IMG/VR virus record: IMGVR_UViG_3300046811_000023
Coordinates: 1-27,145 of that record
DNA length: 27,145 nt
Direction: 5' to 3' (one strand)
DNA from: a virus
Shown here one piece after another: positions 21,936 to 27,145 of this stretch. Under the pieces are notes generated by a model, which was not told the origin of the DNA, ran no database searches, and saw only the letters and a program-made list of their open reading frames with translations. The position numbers and the translations under genes were made by a program. The stretch's first letter is position 1; each line of letters begins with the position of its first letter.

Positions 21936-22173
21936 CGCCAATATTTATTTCGATGTGGTTGTTGAGAAGCTTCAGAACCACGATATTGATTCAGATACTC
22001 AATATGACATACTAAAGGCTTTGGCCAAGGAGCTTACGGATAACGATTGGGATACTCTTGATGAGTCTCTGGAAGCCTTCCCCAGTAATAAGGCTGTTAT
22101 TCGTGTAATGGAAGAGTACGACGTGTATCTTCCCTGTACTTGTAAGTGCTGTCCGCATGAGAGGAATTGGTAA
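21922..22173 (+). CDS. Small helical protein with C-terminal Cys cluster, 83 aa
   Basis: The start GWNSANIYFDVVVEKLQ with the later TDNDWDTLDESLEAFPSN resembles, from memory, a small actinophage family of unknown function in which the D-W-D-T-x-x-E-S motif is kept. A C-terminal CTCKCCPHERNW adds four cysteines and a His, a possible metal site. It overlaps the previous gene by 14 bases. AGGGAG at 21908-21913 is the likely ribosome site. Confidence 0.7.
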   Translation: MGWNSANIYFDVVVEKLQNHDIDSDTQYDILKALAKELTDNDWDTLDESLEAFPSNKAVIRVMEEYDVYLPCTCKCCPHERNW

Positions 22174-22301
22174 TGACTGACTATTTCGGTGACCTGGATG
22201 AGGACGACGAGTTTTATCCAGATGACGATTACGACGAGTATGATTACGATGATTACGGTGACGAGTATGATGATGATGAGGACGAAGAGGGGGATGAATA
22301 A
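22173..22301 (+). CDS. Extremely acidic peptide, 42 aa
   Basis: It is joined to both neighbours by TAATG overlaps. By direct count 26 of 42 residues are Asp or Glu, seven are Tyr, and none is Lys, Arg or His. Such composition in phages often marks DNA mimics (Ocr, Gam-like or other anti-restriction and nuclease inhibitors), but those are longer and folded. It could also be a charge shield for a zinc or basic partner. Function is inferred only. Confidence 0.62.
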   Translation: MTDYFGDLDEDDEFYPDDDYDEYDYDDYGDEYDDDEDEEGDE

Positions 22302-22504
22302 TGTCCCTTGTATTCTATGAGCAGGAATGGCATGACGGTAGTCGTTCTTGGCATCGCAGTCCTTCTGATATCCTTGAGTTCGCCAGGAATCAGGAGACTG
22401 TTCCTACTCGATGCGGTACGCACAAGGCAATTCGTACGGATAACCCCACCCAGTTACACAAGATTAAGAATAGTGGATTAGGTATATGGGTGAAGCAATA
22501 CTAG
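22301..22504 (+). CDS. Hypothetical protein, 67 aa
   Basis: TAATG start. The sequence opens SLVFYEQEWHDGSRSWHRSP and ends HKIKNSGLGIWVKQY. It is basic and Trp/His-rich. GGGGGATG at 22289-22296 could be the ribosome site. It overlaps the resolvase gene by 19 bases. Not recognised. Confidence 0.65.
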   Translation: MSLVFYEQEWHDGSRSWHRSPSDILEFARNQETVPTRCGTHKAIRTDNPTQLHKIKNSGLGIWVKQY

Positions 22505-23001
22505 GGGAGCTACTTAAGCCCGAACTCTGGATTGGAGTAGACCAATCGTACTCAGGGTTCGGGCTTGTTATGCTGGACAATGACGGCTATACGGTAAAAT
22601 TATGGAAATTCAAAAACTCAGGATCGGAGTCCGGAAGACTTTATGAGATTTACGAGACTTTACGAGCGTGCTTCCAATGGTGTGAAGAGAATTACTCGCG
22701 CGTGTATATGGCTATGGAAGGATATGCACATGGATCACGATTCAATCGTGAGAAACTGGGAGAACTTGGAGGGATTGTCAAACTCGCGTGGTATTCCATC
22801 AACGGGACAGATCCTACTGTCGTACCGCCGACCGTACTGAAGAAATACGTAACAGGTAAAGGTACAGCGTCGAAAGATCTAATGGTTTCAACTGTCAATG
22901 ACAGGTGGGCAGTTGGTATCAAGGACAATAATGTGGCCGATGCTATCGGCCTGGCACACTATTTGAAGGATAAGCATGGCGATATTCAAGAGGACTTGTA
23001 A
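22486..23001 (+). CDS. RuvC-like Holliday junction resolvase, 171 aa
   Basis: The RNase H-fold catalytic acids are D19 (IGVDQSYSGFG), E78 (YMAMEGYAHG) and D147/D152 (KDNNVADAIGLAHY). Helix IYETLRACFQWCEEN and the segment VVPPTVLKKYVTGKGTASKD also follow the RuvC layout. The enzyme resolves four-way junctions made by the RecA-like pathway, and is a separate enzyme from the PD-(D/E)XK protein at 15687-16028. Start ATG 22486 lies 19 bases inside the previous gene and has only a weak ribosome site. Confidence 0.88.
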   Translation: MGEAILGELLKPELWIGVDQSYSGFGLVMLDNDGYTVKLWKFKNSGSESGRLYEIYETLRACFQWCEENYSRVYMAMEGYAHGSRFNREKLGELGGIVKLAWYSINGTDPTVVPPTVLKKYVTGKGTASKDLMVSTVNDRWAVGIKDNNVADAIGLAHYLKDKHGDIQEDL

Positions 23002-23038
23002 TGATCCCCATCCGGCTAATGCTGGGGAGACAACTCAC

Positions 23039-23116
23039 ATGCGCTTCTGTGCTAGATCTGAAGGTCACACAGGCAGTCATTGGGTGACAATTGATGACGT
23101 GAAGTACTTCTGGTAA
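23039..23116 (+). CDS. Possible His/Cys mini-peptide, 25 aa
   Basis: GGGGAG at 23024-23029 is about 9 bases before ATG 23039. The product MRFCARSEGHTGSHWVTIDD has Cys4, His10 and His14, a small metal-site-like pattern, and ends VKYFW. A competing 28-codon frame starts at 23001 in a TAATG overlap, but it has no recognisable composition. The terminator follows 5 bases after the stop. Confidence 0.42.
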   Translation: MRFCARSEGHTGSHWVTIDDVKYFW

Positions 23117-23120
23117 GCAG

Positions 23121-23158
23121 AAGCCCGAATACTCTATACTGGGTATTCGGGCTTTTTT
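23121..23158 (+). terminator. Strong rho-independent terminator
   Basis: AAGCCCGAATAC (23121-23132) pairs perfectly with 23143-23154 around a 10-base loop and runs into TTTTTT. It ends the long early transcript and isolates the unit that begins at 23212. Confidence 0.93.
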
Positions 23159-23160
23159 AT

Positions 23161-23190
23161 TTGACTGTATAATCAAAGAAAGATAATAAG
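23161..23190 (+). promoter_or_regulatory. Candidate promoter of the SpoVS/DUF1003 unit
   Basis: This AT-rich gap lies between the terminator and the next gene. It holds a perfect -10 hexamer TATAAT (23168-23173). TTGACT (23161-23166) is also present, with GATAAT (23182-23187) 15 bases and TAATAA 17 bases downstream. Which pair works cannot be decided by eye. TTTGGAGAAATA before the ATG is the ribosome site of the first gene. Confidence 0.5.
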
Positions 23191-23211
23191 TAACACCAAT
23201 TTGGAGAAATA

Positions 23212-23493
23212 ATGGATAATACGACTGTACATGAGACCCTGTTGAAGGTAAAATCTTCTTCTTCCGCAGCCAATCTGGCAGCAGCCATTGCCAATAACAT
23301 TTACGAAGGTCATGAGGTAACTCTGAGAGCCATTGGAGCCGCCGCTGTAAACCAGTCAATGAAGGCTATTGCTATTGCCAATGGATACGTAGGACCAAGA
23401 GGATATAGACTTTCCACGCTACCCGGATTTACCACTGTAGTAATGGAAGATGGAGCTATCTCCGCCATGACTTTTAAAATTATCGTCTCTTAG
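23212..23493 (+). CDS. SpoVS-like protein, 93 aa
   Basis: The sequence runs LLKVKSSSSAANLAAAIANN, then VTLRAIGAAAVNQSMKAIAI, ANGYVGPRGYRLSTLPGFT and AISAMTFKIIVS. This is the order of the small Alba-like SpoVS fold: strand L-K-V, helix, A-I-G-A-x-A-x-N-Q helix start, A-I-A-x-G-Y/F-V-x-P, then P-x-F-T. SpoVS acts in sporulation of Firmicutes and related proteins occur more widely; their molecular role is unclear, and Alba-type proteins bind DNA or RNA. Family membership is by motif order. GGAG is 6 bases before the ATG. Confidence 0.8.
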   Translation: MDNTTVHETLLKVKSSSSAANLAAAIANNIYEGHEVTLRAIGAAAVNQSMKAIAIANGYVGPRGYRLSTLPGFTTVVMEDGAISAMTFKIIVS

Positions 23494-23502
23494 GAGCTTC
23501 TT

Positions 23503-23751
23503 ATGGATACCGAATATAATGGAGGTATGACCGTAGGAATCAGACCATTCGCACAAACCAGTACTCGTACCGGAGAATTCATGTCTGGAATGTCATCTAC
23601 AGTTAATCCTGGAAATACTGCAAGAACAATGCAGCAGACTAATCCGGGAAGCTACAGACCTTCTTCGGTTATCAATCAATTCATGGGTAGTCCCAATGGG
23701 CAGAGTTCCCATACCTATGAAGCAAATCGCGTACTTAATATGTATCGTTAG
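23503..23751 (+). CDS. Disordered-looking protein, 82 aa
   Basis: Not recognised. Gly, Ser, Thr, Asn and Gln make up much of it (TRTGEFMSGMSSTVNPGN, then RTMQQTNPGSYRPSS). There are no predicted long helices. It is followed by AGGAG and the next ATG. Its composition suggests a flexible virion or condensate protein; that is inference only. Confidence 0.68.
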   Translation: MDTEYNGGMTVGIRPFAQTSTRTGEFMSGMSSTVNPGNTARTMQQTNPGSYRPSSVINQFMGSPNGQSSHTYEANRVLNMYR

Positions 23752-23759
23752 GAGATACA

Positions 23760-24077
23760 ATGACTGCTGAACACGGAACAGGTTCATTTCCTACTATGGG
23801 TATGTCCGCAGCCCAGCTCTCCCATGTAGCGCAGCCCGAGAAGGGCCGTAGTCGCCCCCGTGGCGGCTCAAAGGGAGGGTCTACGTACCCTGAGACCACC
23901 AAGGCTAACAGACGCCAGGAGCACGGCCGTATGGGTGCTTCCCTACACCCTACAACAAAGCTATATGAGCAGAATGCGGCAGAGGCTTCTCAGACGTGCC
24001 GTAATGTTGTACAGATGCCTTCAAAGTCTTCCTGGACTGACAATTGGAGAAGCGCAGCCAAAAGATTGCAGGGATAA
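23760..24077 (+). CDS. Basic disordered protein, 105 aa
   Basis: GGAG lies 6 bases before ATG 23760. The N-terminal half is basic and Gly/Pro/Ser-rich (EKGRSRPRGGSKGGSTYP); a helix LYEQNAAEASQTCRN follows, then a basic end SAAKRLQG. No family. An overlapping frame in 23860-24077 lacks a sensible protein and is treated as a shadow. Confidence 0.65.
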   Translation: MTAEHGTGSFPTMGMSAAQLSHVAQPEKGRSRPRGGSKGGSTYPETTKANRRQEHGRMGASLHPTTKLYEQNAAEASQTCRNVVQMPSKSSWTDNWRSAAKRLQG

Positions 24078-24078
24078 T

Positions 24079-24435
24079 ATGGCTGATAATATCCAGGCAC
24101 CCGAAACTTTATTCGGGGACAGATTAGCGGATAAGTCTTCCAACCTATTTGGTTCGTGGAAATTTATCCGCCAAATGTCTGCAGTAATTCTTATCTGGAT
24201 TCTGTGGAATACTTTAGGGCCAGCGGGTATGCGATTTGATAAATATCCCTTTATCTTTCTTACATTCGGATTATCCCTACAGGCATCCTATGCCGCGCCG
24301 CTTATTCTCCTTGCCCAGAACAGACAAGCTGCTCGTGACAGAGTCAGAGCGGAAACCGACCTTGCCACAGATTTGGAAACCTTAAGATTACTTAAGAGTT
24401 TCGCTGTACATTTCGATATCCCTATTGAGGAGTAA
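24079..24435 (+). CDS. DUF1003 family membrane protein, 118 aa
   Basis: TLFGDRLADKSSNLFGSWKF followed by VILIWILWNTLGPAG, then FDKYPFIFLTFGLSLQASYA, PLILLAQNRQAARDRVRAE and a final ETLRLL helix is the DUF1003 pattern: F-G-D-x-x-A-D, a first membrane helix, F-D-x-Y-P-F-I-F-L, a second helix and A-P-x-I-L-x-x-Q-N-R-Q. Two transmembrane segments lie near residues 34-50 and 62-82. The gene starts at ATG 24079, two bases after the previous stop, with AGGGA upstream. Function is unknown in any organism I recall; here it sits with SpoVS-like and disordered proteins. Confidence 0.88.
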   Translation: MADNIQAPETLFGDRLADKSSNLFGSWKFIRQMSAVILIWILWNTLGPAGMRFDKYPFIFLTFGLSLQASYAAPLILLAQNRQAARDRVRAETDLATDLETLRLLKSFAVHFDIPIEE

Positions 24436-24437
24436 TT

Positions 24438-24953
24438 ATGGCTAATTGGTCGTATAATTCTCCCGTCCCCCAGCAGGGTTCCACTACTGTTGGTGGTGGC
24501 GGTGGCTTGCCTCTAGCGGGATTCCGTAGTATTCTTGATGCTCGTATTGCCATGGGACAGGGAAAGACTCCTGAAGCCCAATATCCTGACGGATATCTTG
24601 GCTCTGTTATTGACAGAAGACAGGACAAGCTACTTCAAACTGTTAGAAACAATGCTAGAAGCTACACCAGAGGAGTTCACAAGGGTTCCCGCATAGGTAC
24701 TCAGGATTATTTCTGGACCGATGATTTCCATCCATATATTGTGATGGAGAAAAGAATGGCCAATCCTCACGGGCCTAAATGGACTGCTCCCGGTAATCCC
24801 ATTGAGAGACTTGTCCATTACGGTAAGGGCATGAGTCAAGCTGAATCCAACCAGCTTCGTCAGGAGCTTAATCTTCCTATGGACCCTCAGATGAAATTGG
24901 TTGATGGAGATGTTATCCGAGCCAATAAACCTAATCTCCCTCGTTGGCAATAA
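24438..24953 (+). CDS. Hypothetical protein, 171 aa
   Basis: Not recognised. The first 27 residues are flexible with a run of five Gly (TTVGGGGGLPLAGF). The remainder has SILDARIAMGQGKTPEAQYP, an Arg-rich helix DRRQDKLLQTVRNNARSY and DYFWTDDFHPYIVMEKRM. There is no signal or membrane segment. AGGAG at 24428-24432 serves the ATG 24438. The stop overlaps the next ATG (TAATG). A virion-associated role is possible but unproved. Confidence 0.7.
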   Translation: MANWSYNSPVPQQGSTTVGGGGGLPLAGFRSILDARIAMGQGKTPEAQYPDGYLGSVIDRRQDKLLQTVRNNARSYTRGVHKGSRIGTQDYFWTDDFHPYIVMEKRMANPHGPKWTAPGNPIERLVHYGKGMSQAESNQLRQELNLPMDPQMKLVDGDVIRANKPNLPRWQ

Positions 24954-25282
24954 TGATAAATAATAAAGCAAATACTAACTATGATCCCCAAAAGAGGGAA
25001 CAAGAAGTAGATGTGTACCAGGATCAGAGACCATCAGTTTCCTATTCCGAACAATTGGTATCCCTACGATTGTTGGCTAATGCTCAAGCAGATGCTGCTA
25101 GTATTCGCCCTCCTATTCGTAATATAGGTAAGACAGCAGCAAGATTCGGATATCGAGTGGGAACTCCTGATATTCTTGATATCTTGAGTGTGGATGATTA
25201 TGACGCAAAATTCGGAGACTATTCGGGAACTGCTGGACAAGGTTATGGTGGTACTTCCTACCCAAGTGTTCCCCAGATATAA
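24953..25282 (+). CDS. Hypothetical protein, 109 aa
   Basis: Not recognised. Start ATG 24953 is preferred over TTG 24944 because of the TAATG coupling. The N-terminus is polar and Asn/Gln-rich (NNKANTNYDPQKREQEVDVY); then comes a helix SEQLVSLRLLANAQADA, a basic part, and a Gly/Tyr-rich end (FGDYSGTAGQGYGGTSYP). It shares the flexible Gly/Asn/Tyr composition of other members of this unit. Confidence 0.68.
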   Translation: MINNKANTNYDPQKREQEVDVYQDQRPSVSYSEQLVSLRLLANAQADAASIRPPIRNIGKTAARFGYRVGTPDILDILSVDDYDAKFGDYSGTAGQGYGGTSYPSVPQI

Positions 25283-25291
25283 GGAAATAAC

Positions 25292-25450
25292 ATGACTAAG
25301 TCAGAACCAAGACGCGCAGATGACAAGCGTGTGTCCAAGGGACGAGTTCCCAAGAAAGTAGCAGCGGCAGAGGCAAAGGGAGCACCCAAGCCTCTTGCTG
25401 TTGTCAAGCCCAAGCGTCCCCGCGCTGGAAGACCGAAGAAAGTGAAGTAA
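25292..25450 (+). CDS. Lys/Arg-rich peptide with AT-hook-like motif, 52 aa
   Basis: AAGGAAAT precedes ATG 25292. By composition about one third of residues are Lys or Arg; Ala and Pro make up much of the rest (VPKKVAAAEAKGAPKPLAVV). The end KPKRPRAGRPKKVK contains GRPKK flanked by Arg and Pro, close to the AT-hook core R-G-R-P. It resembles the tails of histone-like proteins. DNA binding or packaging is likely; it has no globular domain. Confidence 0.66.
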   Translation: MTKSEPRRADDKRVSKGRVPKKVAAAEAKGAPKPLAVVKPKRPRAGRPKKVK

Positions 25451-25451
25451 G

Positions 25452-25700
25452 ATGGCATATCCAAGATTAAGAAGTATGAATTCGGATCTCAATCGTGGTA
25501 TTACTGAAGGTAGCTACAAGACTGTTGCCCCGGATCGTGGTGGTGTGGTAGAGTCTTCCTATCTGGAGATGAGGGAGTCCCTAGACGACGTCTGGCATGG
25601 AATCCATGAGCGTCCGATAAAGTACGTGTATGGTCGCTGTATCGAAACGACAACGCCGGATTATCTTCCCACAGCTGCACCAGATATGACCAAATGGTAG
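25452..25700 (+). CDS. Hypothetical protein, 82 aa
   Basis: Not recognised. It starts one base after the previous stop. The sequence includes LRSMNSDLNRGITEGSY, an acidic helix SSYLEMRESLDDVWHGIH and RPIKYVYGRCIETTTPDYLP. Soluble. It is the last gene before a long hairpin and promoter region. Confidence 0.68.
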   Translation: MAYPRLRSMNSDLNRGITEGSYKTVAPDRGGVVESSYLEMRESLDDVWHGIHERPIKYVYGRCIETTTPDYLPTAAPDMTKW

Positions 25701-25713
25701 TATGCTACCGGGT

Positions 25714-25779
25714 GTAACAATACCGCTCCAAATGTAACAGACTTGACACTGGTACGGATGGGGCGGTATTCTTGTTACC
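25714..25779 (+). terminator. Long imperfect hairpin, probable terminator/attenuator
   Basis: AATACCGCTCC (25719-25729) pairs with GGGGCGGTATT (25760-25770) with one wobble, and GTAACA/TGTTAC (25714-25719, 25773-25778) extends it after a small bulge. The loop is about 30 bases and contains the TTGACA of a candidate promoter. The 148 bases 25701-25848 hold no convincing gene other than the start of the Rpf gene. Confidence 0.5.
25743..25772 (+). promoter_or_regulatory. Candidate sigma70-type promoter of the Rpf-LysM gene
   Basis: A perfect -35 TTGACA (25743-25748) is followed after 18 bases by TATTCT (25767-25772, four of six matches to TATAAT). It overlaps the hairpin, so reading through from upstream would hide or fold it. 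TGTAACA occurs at 25713-25719 and 25733-25739 as flanking direct repeats. Confidence 0.5.
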
Positions 25780-25803
25780 AAGCACAACGGCGGAAACGCT
25801 AAG

Positions 25804-25818
25804 AGTCACACCGTGACT
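25804..25818. promoter_or_regulatory. Operator-like dyad AGTCAC-ACC-GTGACT
   Basis: A perfect 6-bp inverted repeat with a 3-base centre lies about 30 bases downstream of the -10 candidate and before the Rpf gene start. The position suits a repressor site or a leader RNA structure. No binding protein is assigned. Confidence 0.35.
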
Positions 25819-25833
25819 ATCCTTATTGTCTAA

Positions 25834-26481
<648 letters not shown>

Positions 26482-26487
26482 CACCAA

Positions 26488-26518
26488 AAAGGGAGTGTCT
26501 TCGGGCACTCCCTTTCTG
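26488..26518 (+). terminator. Rho-independent terminator with UUCG tetraloop
   Basis: AAAGGGAGTGTC pairs with GGCACTCCCTTT (one wobble) around the loop TTCG at 26500-26503, giving the very stable cUUCGg tetraloop, followed by T-rich sequence. It ends the Rpf-LysM transcript. Confidence 0.93.
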
Positions 26519-26552
26519 TTATCATGGAAGAAACTACTATACGGAGAAGCAA

Positions 26553-27128
26553 TTGTCAGAAATACTATTCGATCCAGAGAAGAATATCGGCATGACCGAG
26601 AGAATCGTTGGGATCTATGTATGTTTCCAGTGTAAGGAAATCAATGAGATCTATGATTACAATCCCAAGGATGCCGATAATGATACCCGTATCGGCTATT
26701 TGGTAGAGATGCATCTACAGCGTCACCCATCTTTGGCCGAACGAGTAGTAACCGAATGGTCCCGCCTAGGATTCATTCCGGAGAAGATGTGGAAGAGCGC
26801 AGAATACCGTAAGCAGATCACTGATGAAATCCTCAAGGGAAACAACCAGAAGGGCTTTGATTCCGAAACGTATTCCATTATGGATACTCTCAAGGAAGAC
26901 GCCATGAAGTGTTTCCAAGCCCATGGACGACCTGTTTACAAGGCTCCTGGCTGTCAGGATTTTCTCTCCGCTTCTAAGGAGATTAAGCCTAAGACTGGTG
27001 TGGAGCGCAAGGCGGCTGGTCTTCCATCGTATGACGAGACCAAGGTAAAGCGCAGGTTCCTCTGTGAGCATTGTCCTTATTTCAGTGACGCACAGTCCAA
27101 GATCCGAATAGAGAAAGCTAAGAGATGA
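26553..27128 (+). CDS. Cysteine-rich conserved-looking phage protein, 191 aa
   Basis: The TTG at 26553 has CGGAG 7 bases upstream. C24-F-Q-C27 near the start and C120, C134, C171-E-H-C174 later are likely metal ligands. The order MKCFQAHGRPVYKAPGC...FLCEHCPYF is, from memory, common in actinophage proteins of unknown function near replication genes. A helical, acidic middle (SLAERVVTEWSRLG) separates the Cys clusters. Zinc or Fe-S binding cannot be distinguished by eye. The stop overlaps the next ATG (ATGA). Confidence 0.78.
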   Translation: MSEILFDPEKNIGMTERIVGIYVCFQCKEINEIYDYNPKDADNDTRIGYLVEMHLQRHPSLAERVVTEWSRLGFIPEKMWKSAEYRKQITDEILKGNNQKGFDSETYSIMDTLKEDAMKCFQAHGRPVYKAPGCQDFLSASKEIKPKTGVERKAAGLPSYDETKVKRRFLCEHCPYFSDAQSKIRIEKAKR

Positions 27129-27145
27129 CCTATAACAAGAACAGA
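27125..27145 (+). CDS. Start of next gene (truncated by window end)
   Basis: ATG 27125 overlaps the previous stop as ATGA, and the frame stays open for seven codons (MTYNKNR) to the window edge. Nothing can be said of the product. Confidence 0.55.

Noticed and set aside
23001-23087. A 28-codon frame after the RuvC-like gene (TAATG junction)
   Set aside because: Product has no recognisable pattern; the overlapping 23039-23116 frame has a better ribosome site and Cys/His content. Left as a weak alternative.

Overview
The window looks like the early (replication, recombination and nucleotide metabolism) region of a large tailed phage of an actinobacterium, probably a Streptomyces-type host. The marker genes point that way: a WhiB-like iron-sulfur regulator, flavin-dependent thymidylate synthase (ThyX), a class II (B12-type) ribonucleotide reductase, and a secreted Rpf-domain/LysM protein. 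These are read from motifs, not from a database search. All supported genes lie on the + strand. They are tightly packed, with TAATG, TGATG, ATGA and GTGA junctions throughout. No tRNA, rRNA, CRISPR array, integrase or transposase was seen.

Layout. 1-3160: replicative helicase (3' part), DnaG-type primase and a SNF2-like helicase. 3157-6896: small unknown genes, including a candidate lipoprotein, a 30-aa zinc-knuckle-like peptide, a DUF6915-like protein and a MerR-like DNA-binding protein. 6942-7702: a zinc-containing candidate ssDNA-binding protein followed by a hairpin terminator. 7720-11065: DNA polymerase I-type replicase with small neighbours. 11120-12922: ribonucleotide reductase and a zinc peptide. 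12993-16028: RecA-like recombinase, an Ig-like/tail-like protein, a small RNA ligase, a PD-(D/E)XK nuclease and small genes. 15997-18872: WhiB, a Cas4-like nuclease, a coiled-coil partner, three tandem SH3-like mini-proteins and ThyX. 18869-23116: a dense run of about 20 mini-genes, many of them single zinc fingers, plus an extremely acidic 42-aa peptide and a RuvC-like resolvase.

After a strong terminator and a candidate promoter (23121-23190) comes a separate eight-gene unit, 23212-25700: a SpoVS-like protein, a DUF1003 membrane protein, a highly basic 52-aa peptide and five unrecognised proteins rich in Gly, Ser, Asn and Gln. A long hairpin, a TTGACA promoter and a 15-bp dyad then precede the Rpf-LysM gene, which ends in a cUUCGg-loop terminator. 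The window closes with a conserved-looking cysteine-rich protein and the first codons of another gene.

How the genes fit together. Helicase, primase, polymerase and SSB form a self-encoded replisome. RNR and ThyX supply dNTPs. The RecA-like protein, Cas4-like nuclease, RuvC-like resolvase and PD-(D/E)XK enzyme form a recombination and processing set. The many mini zinc proteins, the acidic peptide and WhiB are the best candidates for host takeover. The most notable observations are: (1) a SLOG-type gene whose start appears to have been lost by a single base change in an ATGA stop/start overlap; (2) a cluster of solitary zinc fingers, one matching the RanBP2 consensus exactly; (3) the self-contained SpoVS/DUF1003 unit.
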